DNA from: Hofstenia miamia
Lineage: Eukaryota; Xenacoelomorpha; Acoela; Hofsteniidae
Reading direction: 5' to 3'
NCBI GenBank assembly: GCA_900660155.1
Contig: CABFPE010000093.1
Span: 296,542 to 360,541 of the forward strand
DNA: 64,000 nt
Shown: one piece after another, positions 10,828 to 23,560 of the stretch
How positions within the stretch are numbered: position 1 is the first letter of the stretch
Layout: every line of letters starts with the position of its first letter
Program-made: the position numbers and the translations under genes
Notes under the pieces: model-generated
The model's database searches: none
The model's input: only the letters and a program-made list of their open reading frames with translations
What the model was told of the DNA's origin: nothing

Positions 10828-11336
10828 CAGTCTTAAACCTATCAAATAAGCCACTCAGTAGCATCCAAAAACAAGACCTTTCTTATGGCCAAGTAGCATT
10901 AACGAAACGCATGCAAGTTGAAACGGAAGCCATGTTTCGAAATCTATTAATAAAAGAAAATCTTAAGGACAATTCAGAAATTAATGCGCTGAAAGAAGAA
11001 ACTTTGTCATTATATAAATTATATTGTAAGAAATCTACAATACCAAAAAGAATCAAATCAATGTTATCTGAATTAAAACAATTACCTTGCAATAATGACC
11101 TCTGCATTTGCAAATTTGATAAAGTTAATGACATTGTAATTATGAACAAATCGGAATATGTTGAGCAAATGAATAAAATCGTCAATGATAAAATCAATTT
11201 TAAATATTTATCAAATAAACAAAGCAAGCAAAGTCATTTTCTTTGTTCTCAGAATAAATTTAATAGGCAGTTATTAGATATGAAGAATCTGAAACAAATT
11301 TCTGAAGAGCAATATCAACTATATATATATATATGA
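10828..11336 (+). pseudogene. Penelope-like retroelement, RT N-terminal fragment
   Basis: From 10828 the frame reads VLNLSNKPLSS, then a long open frame at 10911-11336. This holds a basic charged segment, the block ICKFDKVNDIVIMNKSEY (compare the KADKGNxVVIxxKxDY motif of Penelope-like RTs), and MNKIVNDKINFKYL, the usual following helix. The Gly of DKG is lost. The open frame ends in a TA repeat at 11325-11333, before the catalytic RT motifs and the GIY-YIG endonuclease. It is a truncated, inactive copy; the assignment rests on motif memory. Confidence 0.65.
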
Positions 11337-11639
11337 CTAGGTGCCTCCGTTAGCACGTAAACACGCATTGCTAGAGTGAATTTTTTCTACAACCTGCTGT
11401 ATTCGATTAACATTTTATTAATTTCCTCCTTACTAATTTCTGCATTGAAAACTTTTTCATGCACTAATTTTTCAGTTTAGCATTAGCAATATATTTTTTA
11501 AATGTTTGTTTTTCTACACGATAACACTGTTCAGAAATACTAACTAATTCTTTCAGAGTCTATCCATGCAAAAATCATTTTAGGTCATTCTTACAAATTA
11601 AATTCTATGTATACTGTAATACAGAATTACACATTTAGT

Positions 11640-12345
11640 TCGACATCATATATGCCTTTAATAAGTACTTTGATGTACTAAAATATTTGATATATAATTT
11701 ATGTACATAAGTAGCAACAATGGTTATAAAATAGAGCTCTGCGATACACCAAGTATTGAAAATGTTGCATTCACCTATATGTATTGATAACCATTGCCTA
11801 ACTCTAGACCATACCATACAGCTTCATTATTAGTAGTTTATGGTCATGATGCCAAAGGTTTGTCCTTTATCAATAAATACACAAACAGTGTATAACTGGT
11901 AAAATTTTCTTTGAAATTTTCAATATTAATGTTGTGTTATGGTTAGGTCTAAATCAAAATCTATTGGTATATACTTATATACTTGCTGAATATAGGTAAT
12001 AATACCATTCTTATATATTGGAATTAGGTTCGATTTCGTGAGGAGTGAACATATAATACTTAGTGATATCGCTTTAACAACATTTAAAATATCATCAAAT
12101 AAAAAGAACCATTTCAGTTTTAAACTTGTAATGATTTCCTGTATTTGAGACTTGATATTGCTATTAAAACAATATATTCAGGATGACCCTATCTATGCTT
12201 AAGTTTTACTTTTTCAATGCGGGAATGTATTTTTACAATAGAAGGTCCAATGTTAATAAAATAGTTATTGAATTCACTAACAGTACACGCTATATCATTA
12301 TGATATATAGTCAAATGCCTTAAAAAAGAATCACTGAAAAGAATA
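11640..12345 (-). pseudogene. Degenerate LINE reverse transcriptase relic
   Basis: On the minus strand, frames broken by stops contain EFNNYFINIGPSIVK (the FxxxFxNIGPxL motif before the RT domain), then LTKSNLIPIYKNG and FRPNHNT, corresponding to RT motifs 1-2. A following stretch is compatible with the LxxAFDT region. The copy is old and ends beside a TA microsatellite. Sequence at 11340-11560 on the same strand is also protein-like but unassigned. Confidence 0.6.
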
Positions 12346-12355
12346 GTGTTAACTT

Positions 12356-12360
<5 letters not shown>

Positions 12361-12389
<29 letters not shown>

Positions 12390-12460
12390 NNNNNNNNNNN
12401 NNNNNNNNNNNNNNNNNNNNNNNNNNNNNNNNNNNNNNNNNNNNNNNNTATATATATATA
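12361..12460. repeat. (TA)n tract interrupted by 59-N gap
   Basis: TA dinucleotides flank an assembly gap at 12390-12448, so the tract length is unknown. Confidence 0.9.
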
Positions 12461-12904
12461 TTACATACCTTCAAACAATTTTGACTGTCTTGAATGTTAG
12501 CTCTCTAATTATAAACTAAAACAAAAGACTAAATCTTGATGGTTTCATTGCCTTACATACATTTCAACTAATCGAAGGCTGAAATGAATATAAAATTATA
12601 TGAATAACAAATATCTGGTTGAAAACACAGCAACAATTTCACTAAACACAACTATCAAAACTATTCTAATATCACTGTGAAATGAGCTGCATTGCATATA
12701 AAACACAATAAGAAATCATTATTATAATACAAACTATTAACTAAATTTTCCCGAATATAAAAGTAAGGAAAATATTAATAAATGCAGAACAAAAACATCA
12801 TTTTCTTTTAGACTAGCAAATGCTAATGAATTAGAAACCATAATAAAAACTTAGACACAAATTAAACGACTGCTTATAATCTGCCAATCATTATTATTAA
12901 GTTT

Positions 12905-13395
12905 AAGCTCTCCTTAAATTTTCCATTGTACTCTTCGCGTCTTTTTTCTTTCATAATAACTGCATTGCTCTATTTTTCGCTTTTTTGACGATACTGGTGT
13001 AAAGTCGTCGTAATTCATTTTCTTTTTGAGAACCAAATCCTCCGTAAATTCCAAAAATTGCATCAGAAGGAATAACACGATAGACTTCAAGTTGAGAGTG
13101 TCCTCGACGCTTTAAAAATGTGCTTCACTTTCACCACCGCCCGTTCGAACCATTGATAAAACTATTTGTTTTATTTTTTATGTTTTTCTTCTTTGATCGC
13201 ATCTGTGCTCCTCGCATTACCTCCAACATAATTTACTTTATCTGTGATTTTTTGATAAATATCAAATTTTAATTTTTGTGTTATCGTATTTGAATGCTTA
13301 CTGGAAAGTACCTCGTAATTGTTGACGAATTCATTAATAATGATTTGAATTTTTTCTTTAAAAAATCTTTGCTTCGCTTTCTTGTTTTATCAATT
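12905..13395 (-). pseudogene. Myb/SANT-like DNA-binding protein pseudogene
   Basis: Minus-strand translation gives KAKQRFFKEKIQIIINEF, then YEVLSSKHSNTITQK, FDIYQKITDKVNYVGG and STDAIKEEKHKK, the three-helix pattern of Myb/SANT-like domains (zeste or Harbinger-accessory type). After a frameshift near 13170 comes RTGGG, a motif that typically follows this domain, then AIFGIYGGF and a charged C-terminal tail. A Trp expected after HKK is lost at the frame break and stops occur downstream. It may be the second ORF of a PIF/Harbinger transposon or a retrocopy; no DDE transposase is nearby. Confidence 0.65.
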
Positions 13396-13599
13396 TCGTT
13401 ATAAAAGCCGTAATATAATAAAAATTCGAGTGATATTTTAATTGATAATGATTGGCTATTGCATAAATGGTAATTTCAACCACAAGAATCAAATTTATTT
13501 TTAATCAATGTCAATAGTTTGCAAACATATTGCCTATCAGCTCAATACCAACAGATACCTTATCAAACCTTTACCAGGAGATTAAATGCGCGCAAATTA

Positions 13600-14360
13600 T
13601 TCGCATTTGATAAATAGTGTTTTGATAGTTATAATTGCCCAAATCACTAGCAACTAACTATGTGCGGTCACCCCAAGACATTCCACAGGGACAGGTATTG
13701 GTCCCATTTTATATGCAATTTACGTTAATTACATAACTCAAATGGTAAAAAAACAGTAAAATGTATCAATATGCCAATGATACCTGTTTTATAAGTACTG
13801 ATATAAATGCCTTAATTTCTTTAATAATCAACCGAAAACAAATATTAAAAAAACATAATTTATAATATTTTCTCAAACATACACAAATCTCACAAAAACA
13901 TGGAACATATTATAAATACGGTATCAATTAAGCAAAGCGAATCTATAAACTATGTAGGTGTTGAAATTGACAATGATTCGAACAATTCTTAATGACTAAA
14001 ATTCAAAAAATAGCTTCTGGAGTTAGGTATCTTTATAATCTTGGAAATATGTTAAATACACATCACAAACAATTAATAAATTCTCTCTGCTTATCACACT
14101 TTCAATACTGTTCATAACTCTTTACAAATATAATTTCTAAATATCGCAAAAAACATGATAATGCAGCCGACTATCGATTAAACTCCAAACTATTGCCTCC
14201 TTACAAATGAATATTTTATCCATAATATTTAAACTCAAATTTAGTCAGCCTTCCATTTCGTTTCTAAGACTATATTAAATTGAATAAAGATTCTCAAAAA
14301 TTTTTATGCTTAGATAAACATTTTAATAGCTTTCACAAAATCCAAGAAATTCTGGAAAAA
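13600..14360 (+). pseudogene. LINE 3' part (RT C-terminal half), copy A
   Basis: Around 13675-13790 the frames read a VPQG-like box (DIPQGQVLVPF) then YANDT, a decayed YADDT catalytic box. The C-terminal region ends near 14345 with the family signature SQKFLCLDKHFNSFH, which recurs in the minus-strand LINE ends near 50.3, 51.3 and 53.3 kb. Many stops break it. It abuts the next LINE head to tail. Confidence 0.75.
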
Positions 14361-17300
14361 ATTGCGAATATTCCGCTTGAAGAGATAATGCTTTTTAAAG
14401 ACAATAACACAAAGTTTGCATACCACTGGATATCCGAAAAAATAATTTTTTCTGAATCACATAGGAAACAAGGAGTGAATGTTACTCACGCGGATGTGGC
14501 AAAAGTTGGAAAATCTATGGACGATAATCCTATTAAACGAACACTTCGAATTAAACACCTACCTGAAGCATCCGACGGAAACTCGAAGTTTGAAATGAAA
14601 AAAATGTGAACAAGTTGTTAACATTCTTAGATGAACCTCATGATATGGAAGACTTGAGACGAATTGGCAAACCAGTAAAACTCAAAAGCAATCTTGCGTT
14701 GAAAAGTATCTAAACAAAGCCAATAATCTGAAGAATTACGAACAAAGCATATTTTTATCTCGGGCTCTTACCGCTGAAGAATATCAAACTGAGAAGAAAG
14801 TTTTGGCAAAACGTTGGAAGTTGATAAATAAAGACAAGCATGACAAAAAAGGATGTGAAAATTCGGAACGTTGCATTGTATCTTAAAGGACAACGTGTTA
14901 ACGTTGAATGACTCACCGCCAAAAAATGAAAACTAAACTCCCGTATGTAGCCACCACAAATATTCGCTCAATTAGAAACAAAATTGATGAACTGAGACTT
15001 GTTATGAAAAATATCGCAACTGGTGTACTTTTTGTAACTGAAACCTGGTTAAAGGAGACTGATGACTCTGCTTACTACAACATAGCTAATTACTCGGAAC
15101 CTTATCGTGCTGATCGTATCGCTAGGACTGGAGGAGTAGTTGCGATTTATGTCCGCAAAAGCTTCGGTGAAAATGAGATTATTAAGTTAAACATTTCCGA
15201 TGACACGTTTGAAGTATTACTAGTTCGTAACATTGACCATTCAATTATTTTTTGTGTTGTTTATGTCCCACCAGGGCTGAAAAATTCGATAAATGTAGCT
15301 ATTAAAACTCAAATTATTTCAATGTTAGAACATGCTCATTGTCTTTATCCTAATCATTTTACAATAGTTTCGGACGTCTTGAATAAATCATTCATTGACG
15401 CTCATTTGGATGACATTCTCGATTCTTTAGCTTTATGTAGCCTTATCAATTCCAAAACAACATCAAATTCTGATCTAGATGTTATCCTTACTGACAATGT
15501 ATTAGAAGAAGATTACAAAGCAGCTCAATTACCCCCCAGTGGGCTCTTCGGATCATTATCTTCGCACACTATCCAGCTTCTTCCTTCTGCCAAGAAGTTT
15601 ATGATCTGCGTAAATCAAACATTATTGCGTTCCTCAGTGCCATTAACTTTTTATTTAGCAATGTGTATTATTGTCATGATATTAACACCAAAGTTTCTCT
15701 TTTTTATGATATTCTATACACTGGTTTGGAAGTTATTCCCAAGAGCACTATCAAAGTGTCGGACGAAGACCCTTGGAGGACGAAGAATGTATGTGATATC
15801 TTTCAGAAAAAACTTGATGCATTTGAAAACGGCAATTCTGTCTTGTTCCAACATTATAGAAAGAAACTGGACTTGGCAATTGTTGAAGCACGTAGGAAGT
15901 GCATTAATTCGGCAAACAATGTGAAACAGAGCTGGGATTTATACAAATCGCCTACTAAAGGCAAAAGAACCTCTCCATTGTCTAGCCTAATACAGGAATT
16001 TTCCAATGTGGATAATTTCTTAAGCAAAGCTGGCGAAAAATTTGAATCAGTTATGTCATATTCAGTAGGCGAAGAACCAATTAACACGAACCTTTATGAG
16101 AACAACACCTTTTCACTATGCTGGCCCATAGATGTCTACAATTACCTGCTTACCATAAAAAATCATGGCACTGATTCGGATGGCATTAGTAACATTCTTT
16201 ACAGTAACGCCGCCCACATCATTGCTGAACCATTGTGCAACATCATCAATTCTTCGTTTGTGACACAAACGATTCCCTGCAATTTCAAAATTGCACGTGT
16301 GTGCCCTCTCCCTAAAATTTCTCGACCTACCATCGCTGACCTGCGCCTTACTATCTATACTCTCTAAATGTCTGGAGCACCTTGCCATGAAATCATTAAA
16401 ACCCGTGCTCTTAAAGTACGCTGATAAAAACCAATTTGGTTATCAAAAGCAAAAGTCAACTTGTACAGCCTTAATTGTATTACTGGAGGAGATAACAAAT
16501 ATCCTTGATTAGGGCGACGACGTGCTAATGCAAGCGTTCGACATGAGTAAAGCGTTTGACACGATAAACCACAAAAACTCCCCACCAAACTAGAAACTTT
16601 TGGTGTATCTGAGAATGTCCTTGTTTGGTTGAAAAGTTACCTTTCAGGGCACAAGTTCTACGTTACCTATTGCGGTCATGACAGTCAGCCTTTCGATGTC
16701 ACTAGTGGTGTACCACAATGGTCTCTAATTGGGCCCTTTTTATTCATTGTTTTTATTAGCGACATTACTGTTAAGAACGGAAGTGTAATCAAGTACGCTG
16801 ACAACTTTACTTCAGTTATTCGTATTCGTAAAATCAGTCTATACACACTGATAAAAGTTTAATTCATAAATTCTGCGAGCAAACGACCTGAAATCCAATG
16901 AAAGCAAGAGTCAACAGATGGTTTCTCCGCTAGAAAGAAATGTTATAATTTATCATATGATATAGTTGTCACTGACACAATCAAAATATTAGGAGTAAAA
17001 ATTGACTCGAAGTTATGCTGGAAAGAAGAATTTAACGAAACATGTAAAAAGGCTTCGATGTGAATTACCATTCTTAAGCAGCTAAACCTCGTCTGCTCGG
17101 AGAAAGAACTCATGGATATTTTCAGATCAACTATTTTATCGATTTTGATTACTGCGCGCTTATTTTTACTGGCATAACATTGCATGCGCAAACCAGAACA
17201 CAAAGGGTTATAAAAAAGGCTCTTTACCACCAAATCTTTATGCTTAAATGAACGTCGTTTGGACTTGTGCATGAAACTTTTCCAGAAAATTTCTAATAAG

Positions 17301-17490
17301 GATAACCATTTGCGTCATCTACTGCCTGTCACTTTGCCTAGAACCAGAAAGCTCAGAGAAAGATTATATAAACTCACGTTAAAGAAAAAACAGTTCATCC
17401 ACTTTATTATTGTTATAAACAGTATGTAATTTTGAGTCTCAATTGTCCTGTATGTGTATACTTAAATAAACGTCATTCTTCTTCTCAAGG
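14360..17490 (+). mobile_element. LINE (CR1/L2-like) with ORF1, endonuclease and RT, inactivated
   Basis: ORF1 remnants (about 14400-14910) show RTLRIKHLPEASDG, DEPHDMEDLRRIGKP and a C-terminal LKGQRVNVE, the RRM-plus-tail form of CR1/L1-type nucleic-acid chaperones. From 14908 an APE endonuclease N-terminus follows (TTNIRSIRNKIDELR, TETW, RTGGVVAIYVRK). The RT runs from about 16080 with PLPKISRPT, NQFGYQKQKSTCTAL, FDMSKAFDTINH, the VPQ box and YADN at 16794-16805, where the second catalytic Asp of YADD is Asn. Its 3' end is near 17490 (AATAAACGTCATT). At least four frameshifts or stops make it dead, though it is the most complete LINE here. Confidence 0.88.
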
Positions 17491-18613
17491 AACACACGCA
17501 CACACACAATATATTATTTAGTATATTTTGTAACTATATTTAGGTTACAGTTTGTATTATTTACTCTTTATTTACAGCAATAAATTTCTTTTGACTCAAA
17601 TTATATTCAAATGAAAGCAGATTAGCCTGTTCAATAACAACCAATACCATGACGCTACGCTAATAAATATAAAATCGAATGACAATTTGAAGCTTTTCGA
17701 TATCCAAATAATTATCAATTATCTATCTATTTCTCTGATCTAGAATTAAAAATTAAAAATCCTAAATAAATTTGTCGATTTTGGCTCCCCAAATGTTAAA
17801 GTATTAGAAATGCTAAAATCACAACAATGAAACTACAATGGAGTTTTACAGAAAGATTTTCTGTTGATAGTAAAAAAATTGCCAAAAGAACATTCGCATT
17901 ATAAAATAGCTCAAACATTCTCGTCTCGAATTCTAAAATTACAGGAAGATCCTACAATATGTTAATGCTAACCATAAATAGGATGTTGAACAGAAAACAA
18001 ATTTGAAACGTTGCTATTTCCACACTGAATTAATTCGGATTATTGTTTTTTCATTAAATGACAATAGACTTGTAACCGGGCAACGATTTAAACGAAATAA
18101 TATAATAGATTTTATTAAATAGAAATAGTTGTAAAAAATTTACTCATTCAAATAGTATTAATATTCATATAGGTAATACGAAGAAGCAATTACAATAAGC
18201 GTTAGATCAATTTTAAACAAAACACAAAGATCTTTATTTATTTAGGAGAGTTGAAGGGTTACACCATTTGCCAAAATTTGGCCACTTTATGATTTTATCA
18301 ATATATTAAATTGTGATCATATATTTATTCTGGACAAATAATTGAAATATATTTGGGAACAAAGAGTAACTAGTTCATGTGCCAGCAGCATTGGAAGGAA
18401 CATACTAGAAGGATTAAAATGTAAGCAAAATTATTCAGGTGAATTTCTGAGTTTATACAAATTCTGTGAACTTGTTTGCTTCAAGCCCAAAATCAGGGTG
18501 GCAACTACATCACTAACAAGAAACACTTGTAGAAAACCTAGGAGAGGAAAGTCAGGTTTTCAGCACTGTAATTTTAGATTGATTAATTTTATTAAATTAT
18601 TAGGTTAAGCCTA
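17491..18613. other. Unannotated AT-rich stretch
   Basis: No gene recognised. A short (CA)n lies at 17499-17508. An 88-codon frame at 18342-18608 has no recognisable motif and lies in CpG-free sequence, so I do not call it. Confidence 0.5.
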
Positions 18614-19419
18614 CCAGATAACAATTTAAGGGCTAAACAACATTGTTTTGTATTGATATGTGGTTGTTTTATGCATCAAAAACAACGTTGATTTAACATC
18701 AAAATGGTACCATTTCATTGGTCTAAACAATGTTGCTTCAACAATGTCACATTAGGTTGCTTTTTGGTTGTTTTTTATGAATAAAAATGCAATATTTCAA
18801 GGTCATAACAACATTGTTTTATGTTGTCACATGATTGTTTTAGCAATATTTTTATATGCAAAATAACATTATATATTGCAAAACAGTTCAAGCATGGCTG
18901 CTTAAACAAACACAAGCCCAATAAAGGGCAAACCAATATCTGCTAAGCATATTCAATACAGACATTTGTTAAACATTTAAATGAATGTCTTGTATATAAA
19001 TGGTAACAATGAGCATAAAAATCTGCTACATTTAACAAAAATTTAAAATATAAAATTAAGTACAATTTTGAAATAGTACTTTCTTAAATTGTGAAAAATA
19101 TCATCTGCTCAAATAAAACTTTTTTGTTTAACAGTCAATTTCAAGGTGTCCTAATATTCATGAATAAATTATTTTGAAAATTCACTTATCTAGTATATTA
19201 TAATTTACACAAATTTAAAATTTCAAAATGGTTTCACAAACACTTTTTTTATATTTAAAGGATCTAGTAATAAGAATAACAAAGTGAGTTTTATTTCTGA
19301 GCATTTGCTCAATGGTTATTATTTACTAATGTTGTTATTATGATGTTAGTGGTTGCTGCAACATCCAAAATTATGAAACAACTATAAACAACATAAAAAC
19401 AACTAAAATTGTTATCTGG
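18614..19419. mobile_element. Non-autonomous DNA element with CCAGATAACAATTT termini
   Basis: It starts CCAGATAACAATTT and ends with the reverse complement AAATTGTTATCTGG. Both ends carry several imperfect copies of an ACAACATTGTTTT-type palindromic motif (for example near 18636, 18722, 18808 and 19330-19405), which look like subterminal transposase-binding repeats. No clear target duplication and no coding sequence. Confidence 0.6.
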
Positions 19420-21650
19420 GCTTTTGGTCATTAGCTAGTTATTAGAAATTTTACTCATATATTAAACAGTTTTAAATGGTTGCTATCACACAAGATTTTT
19501 AGTTTACTTCTTATTTAGTTACCTAAACTTTGATTTTGCTTGTGAATTTATATCAATTATTATTTCACTAAAAAATAAAGCTTAAATAAATCAGGCAACT
19601 GCCATTATTCACAGTGTTATGGGCTGATTTTCATTACTAGGCTTAAACCTGCTAACAGTGTATGTCAAATTCTACATATATGAGTGTTTGTAAAGTTAAG
19701 CTTGTGGAGCTTTCAAGAACTTTGCATGTATTTACCAAATCTAACTTTAAGCTTAAGTGACAAAACATCATGATGGTTGTGTGCACTGTGCACAGTGTTG
19801 CAAAAATTTTATATTTACAATTATGTAGTAAACATTCAAGTGTTGATACCACACTAATGTAATTTATAATACAGTTTTTGATGGAAATGATATATTACTG
19901 GAGATATTTAAGTAAATGAAGAATATTGAATTTGATAATTAACATTGAATCATGAATTTTCAATAGCCCTGTTGAATTGTACTATTCAAATCTTCAGCAA
20001 AATAAACATTTTTCATACAATGAATGTTTAATTTGAAATTTTTATTTTGCATTTGGTTAGATCAATTTTTGACATCATCATTATTTTATAGTAATTGAAA
20101 TTTCTCAAATCTGCAATTCAGTCTATTTGAGTAATGGGAAATCCTCAAATAAATATTCAAATTTGAATTTTTCAAGCATCAAGTAACAAATATCACTTTT
20201 AGAATACTTGAATTATTTCCTTATTCAGTATGTATGTGTTTTAGAAATTTTGTTTTAATGAGCAACACATAAATATACAAATAATGGAAAAATTTAAGTA
20301 AATAAATAATTTCCTTTGACACCAAGCTTGAAATATTAAAATCTCAATCTTGATTAGCTTATAAAACATAAAAGAAGAAACTCAGAACAGAAATACTAAA
20401 TGCTCAAAGTTGAATTCCTTTGAAAAGTTTATTAAGGATGGAGAGTTGGGAACACAGGAAGAATTCCATCAGCAGTGATGTGTACTTACTCTACTGAACA
20501 ACTTTAGTTTATTGACTACAGTTTATGATACTCCATTAGCTTCCATATAACTTTTGCCTTAATGAGAACATAGTTTTGTGTTTATTTTATACTTAATGAT
20601 ATTAAGGATTTAAGTTCTCAACAACATTGACTTAAACTAGAATAATTATTATTGATTACAACTTTATTGTCTCTTGACAGTCTTGGTGACAGGTTTCATA
20701 ATTCAACTTTACTTATAACAGAAATAAGGAAAGAATGCTTACTTGTTTATTTACAAATAAAATGTTTTGCTCCAGTAAAAGCTCTTATCCTAATTGTGTA
20801 AGTTTAACAAATGAAGGATTTAAAATGCAAACAACTTCAATGTAAATTTAATTTCATTCTTGTTAAATTTATTAATAAATAGGAGAATAACATAGATCAT
20901 TTATTCATTATTTTATTTATTTATCAACTTGCAACCAGACATTCAATACAAATGATTACATCTACATGTAAATGTTGTGATGTCACCCTCAAATGATTAG
21001 AGAATAAATTATTTGAAAAATTGTAGTTATTTAAAATATTTATTGTGACAAACAAAATTAATCTGTTAAGTTTTTTGATGCAGAGTCATAAACCATTTGA
21101 GCAGAAATTTAAGCACACAAGTTACCAATTTGCTAAGAACCAAACTACAAAACAAATTAATTACATTTAACATTTGAAAAGCTGAAAACTGATTTGTGAA
21201 CTTAGAAGAAATGTTAAAATTTGTTACACAAGCACTTGAAAAAAGAATAAGTAAAGAAAAAGTTGATAAAAAACTTAATTTACTAATTATAATCCTAATT
21301 AATACAATTTCTTCTTGTAATGAAAATAGTTAGGTTTCCCTACTTTCCAAAAATTCTTAATCAGTTTTTAGTTGTTCTAATTTAAATGATCAGTGTGCAT
21401 GTATTTATCTCTGATTCCTGTATTTTACATGCTGCATTACTTGATAAAATCTTCATTTAGTTATACAAGTTATAATCAAGCTTCATTTACCTTTTATTGT
21501 TATTTATCTAAGCTTAAGTGTTATAGATATCTGGGATTAGTAATGTGTTCACTGAATTCCAAATGTCATGATTGATATTGAAGACAAAGCTCATCCCTCA
21601 CTTAGTTTAAATTGTTTGGCGATTTTTTACTTTGCTTGTACTATTATTCA
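19420..21650. other. Unannotated part of CpG-empty block
   Basis: Very AT-rich, no convincing ORF, no LTR pair found by eye. It could be the 5' half of the gypsy element that follows, decayed past recognition. Confidence 0.45.
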
Positions 21651-21749
21651 TCTTTGCATAAAATGAAAGCAATAAAGGAGCCATCTAGCAATGATATCAT
21701 TTAACAAGCCAAAGTCTATATGTATGGCCAACCATATTTGTAAAACAAG

Positions 21750-23560
21750 GCAAGAAATTCAGGTTATGCATTGACTTTTGAAAGTTAAATATAATTATGA
21801 AAAATGATCCTTATCTGCTACCTCAAACAGAAGATTTGTTGTATGAAGCCACTAGGAACACATATTTCATAACATTGAATCAATGTAGGGCATATTGGCA
21901 AGGGCAAATGAAGAAGTTTGATGTAGAGAAAACTGCAATTATAACTCCACACAGATTGTATGAATTGTTATACATGGCCTTCAGTTCATGTAATGCACTG
22001 GCTACAGAGATATGAAATGAAAGTATTAAGAGTAGACAAGCTAATCAACAAAAATGAAGTTACAGCCTATATTGATGATATCTTAATAGCAAGTACAATA
22101 ACTGAACATTTAGAAAAATTGAATTAAACTCTACAAATACTGTATTCAGCAGGCCTACCTGTTAATTGTGAGAAATGCCAAATCATGTGAAAACAAGTTG
22201 ATTTTTTGGGAAGCCACATCTCTGATGGGCAAATAACACTGAAGAATAATGTGAAAAATGTCATACTCAAAAGCACATTCCCCAAGAAAAGGAAAGAATT
22301 ATCACAAATTATGGGTTGCTTTTACTACTGTGGTCATTTTATACAAAACATGGCTGAGAAATTGGCAAACATGTCTAATTTAATGAAAAAAAGTAATTGT
22401 TTCAAATGGAATTAGAACCATCAGGAGGAACTTGAGCTTATTAAATTTTAATTAAAACAGATGTCCAAGGTAAACATGCCTGGCTACAACAAAACATTTT
22501 ACTTGGTTGCAACTCAAGTACTGTTGTAATTAGAGCTTGTCTTAGCCAACTAATAATGGTAAAGAGTGCCTTTACAATGTTTCAGCAAAAAACTCTGTGA
22601 TTCCAAAGAAAATTACAATTCATCAAAACTTGAAACACTCACTCTGGTTAAAGGCATAAAACAATTTAGACACTTCCTATTGGGGAAGGAGTTCATAGTT
22701 TGTATAGACAATAGTGGTTTAAGATTTCTTAAAAAATTTTTCTTTTCAATTAATCATTCAATCATTGTTGCAAAATGGGTTTCAATTTTGAATCAAACAT
22801 AGGAAAGGAAAACTGCATGCAAATGCAGATATGAGGACAGCATTGCCTGAATACAATTCCAATGATCCTAAACTGTAAAAAGAAAAATCCAAATTCACAT
22901 TCTTTCCATATTCCCAATACATGGAATTGCCTCTAATGATAAGAGAAGAACTTGCAGAGAAACAACAAAATGACCTTGTGACTAGAGATATAAATAGAAA
23001 TATTAAAGATCCAAAGAGTCATGTAAGCAAATATGTGAACAAATATTTCCAATGATATATATATTTAATATCAATGAAAATAATTTGCTATATATTTATG
23101 AAAAGACTAAAGGAATAATTATACCAAAATATTTCAAGAGACTTAATTCAAAAGGTTCCTGAAAAATCACACATGGGAATAAATCAAACCAAATGTACAT
23201 TTAATATATGCTACATGTATACATCAGTAAGGAAAACAGTGGAAGACATAATTAACAAGAGTAAGAAATAAATAACATTAAACATTTCCTCCAACAGTGT
23301 GCAAACTTAGAGCAAATCAATTCAAATGCATCTAATTGAACAATTCATATTGATATTGAAAAATTTGCTAAGGACATAGATGGTTAACAATATCTACTAG
23401 CATTGGCTATCAGATATATGTAGATTAGCAAAATCACAAAATGTGAAGTTACATGTAGTTGTTCTGGAGTTTTCAAAAACTGCAGTCAGCAATTTTAATC
23501 ACTTGAAGATTCTAACATCAATTTGTGTTGCCCTATCATAACCAAAATTTTAATAAGCTT
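21750..23560 (+). pseudogene. Ty3/gypsy LTR retrotransposon pol relic
   Basis: Pol order RT, RNase H, integrase is preserved. RT: KNDPYLLPQTEDLLYEA, ITLNQCRAYWQGQM and EKTAIITPHRLYELLYMAF at 21797-22015, then AYIDDILIAS near 22060-22090 with the YxDD box intact, then VDFLG and FYYCGHFIQNMAEKLANMS. RNase H at 22566-22802: FSKKLCDSKENY, HFLLGKEFIVCIDNSG. Integrase: KSHMGINQTK near 23165, then a weak core including SDICRLAKSQ and VVVLEFSKTA near 23410-23480. Stops and frameshifts separate each block. No gag or LTRs were found. Arg codons are depleted of CGN, as expected in CpG-free sequence. Confidence 0.82.

Noticed and set aside
18342-18608. 88-codon ORF, Cys/Lys-rich
   Set aside because: No recognisable motif or splice context; one frame of this length is expected by chance.
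19652-19852. 66-codon minus ORF with Cys and Leu clusters
   Set aside because: No family resemblance; in the CpG-empty block where stop-codon chance is altered.
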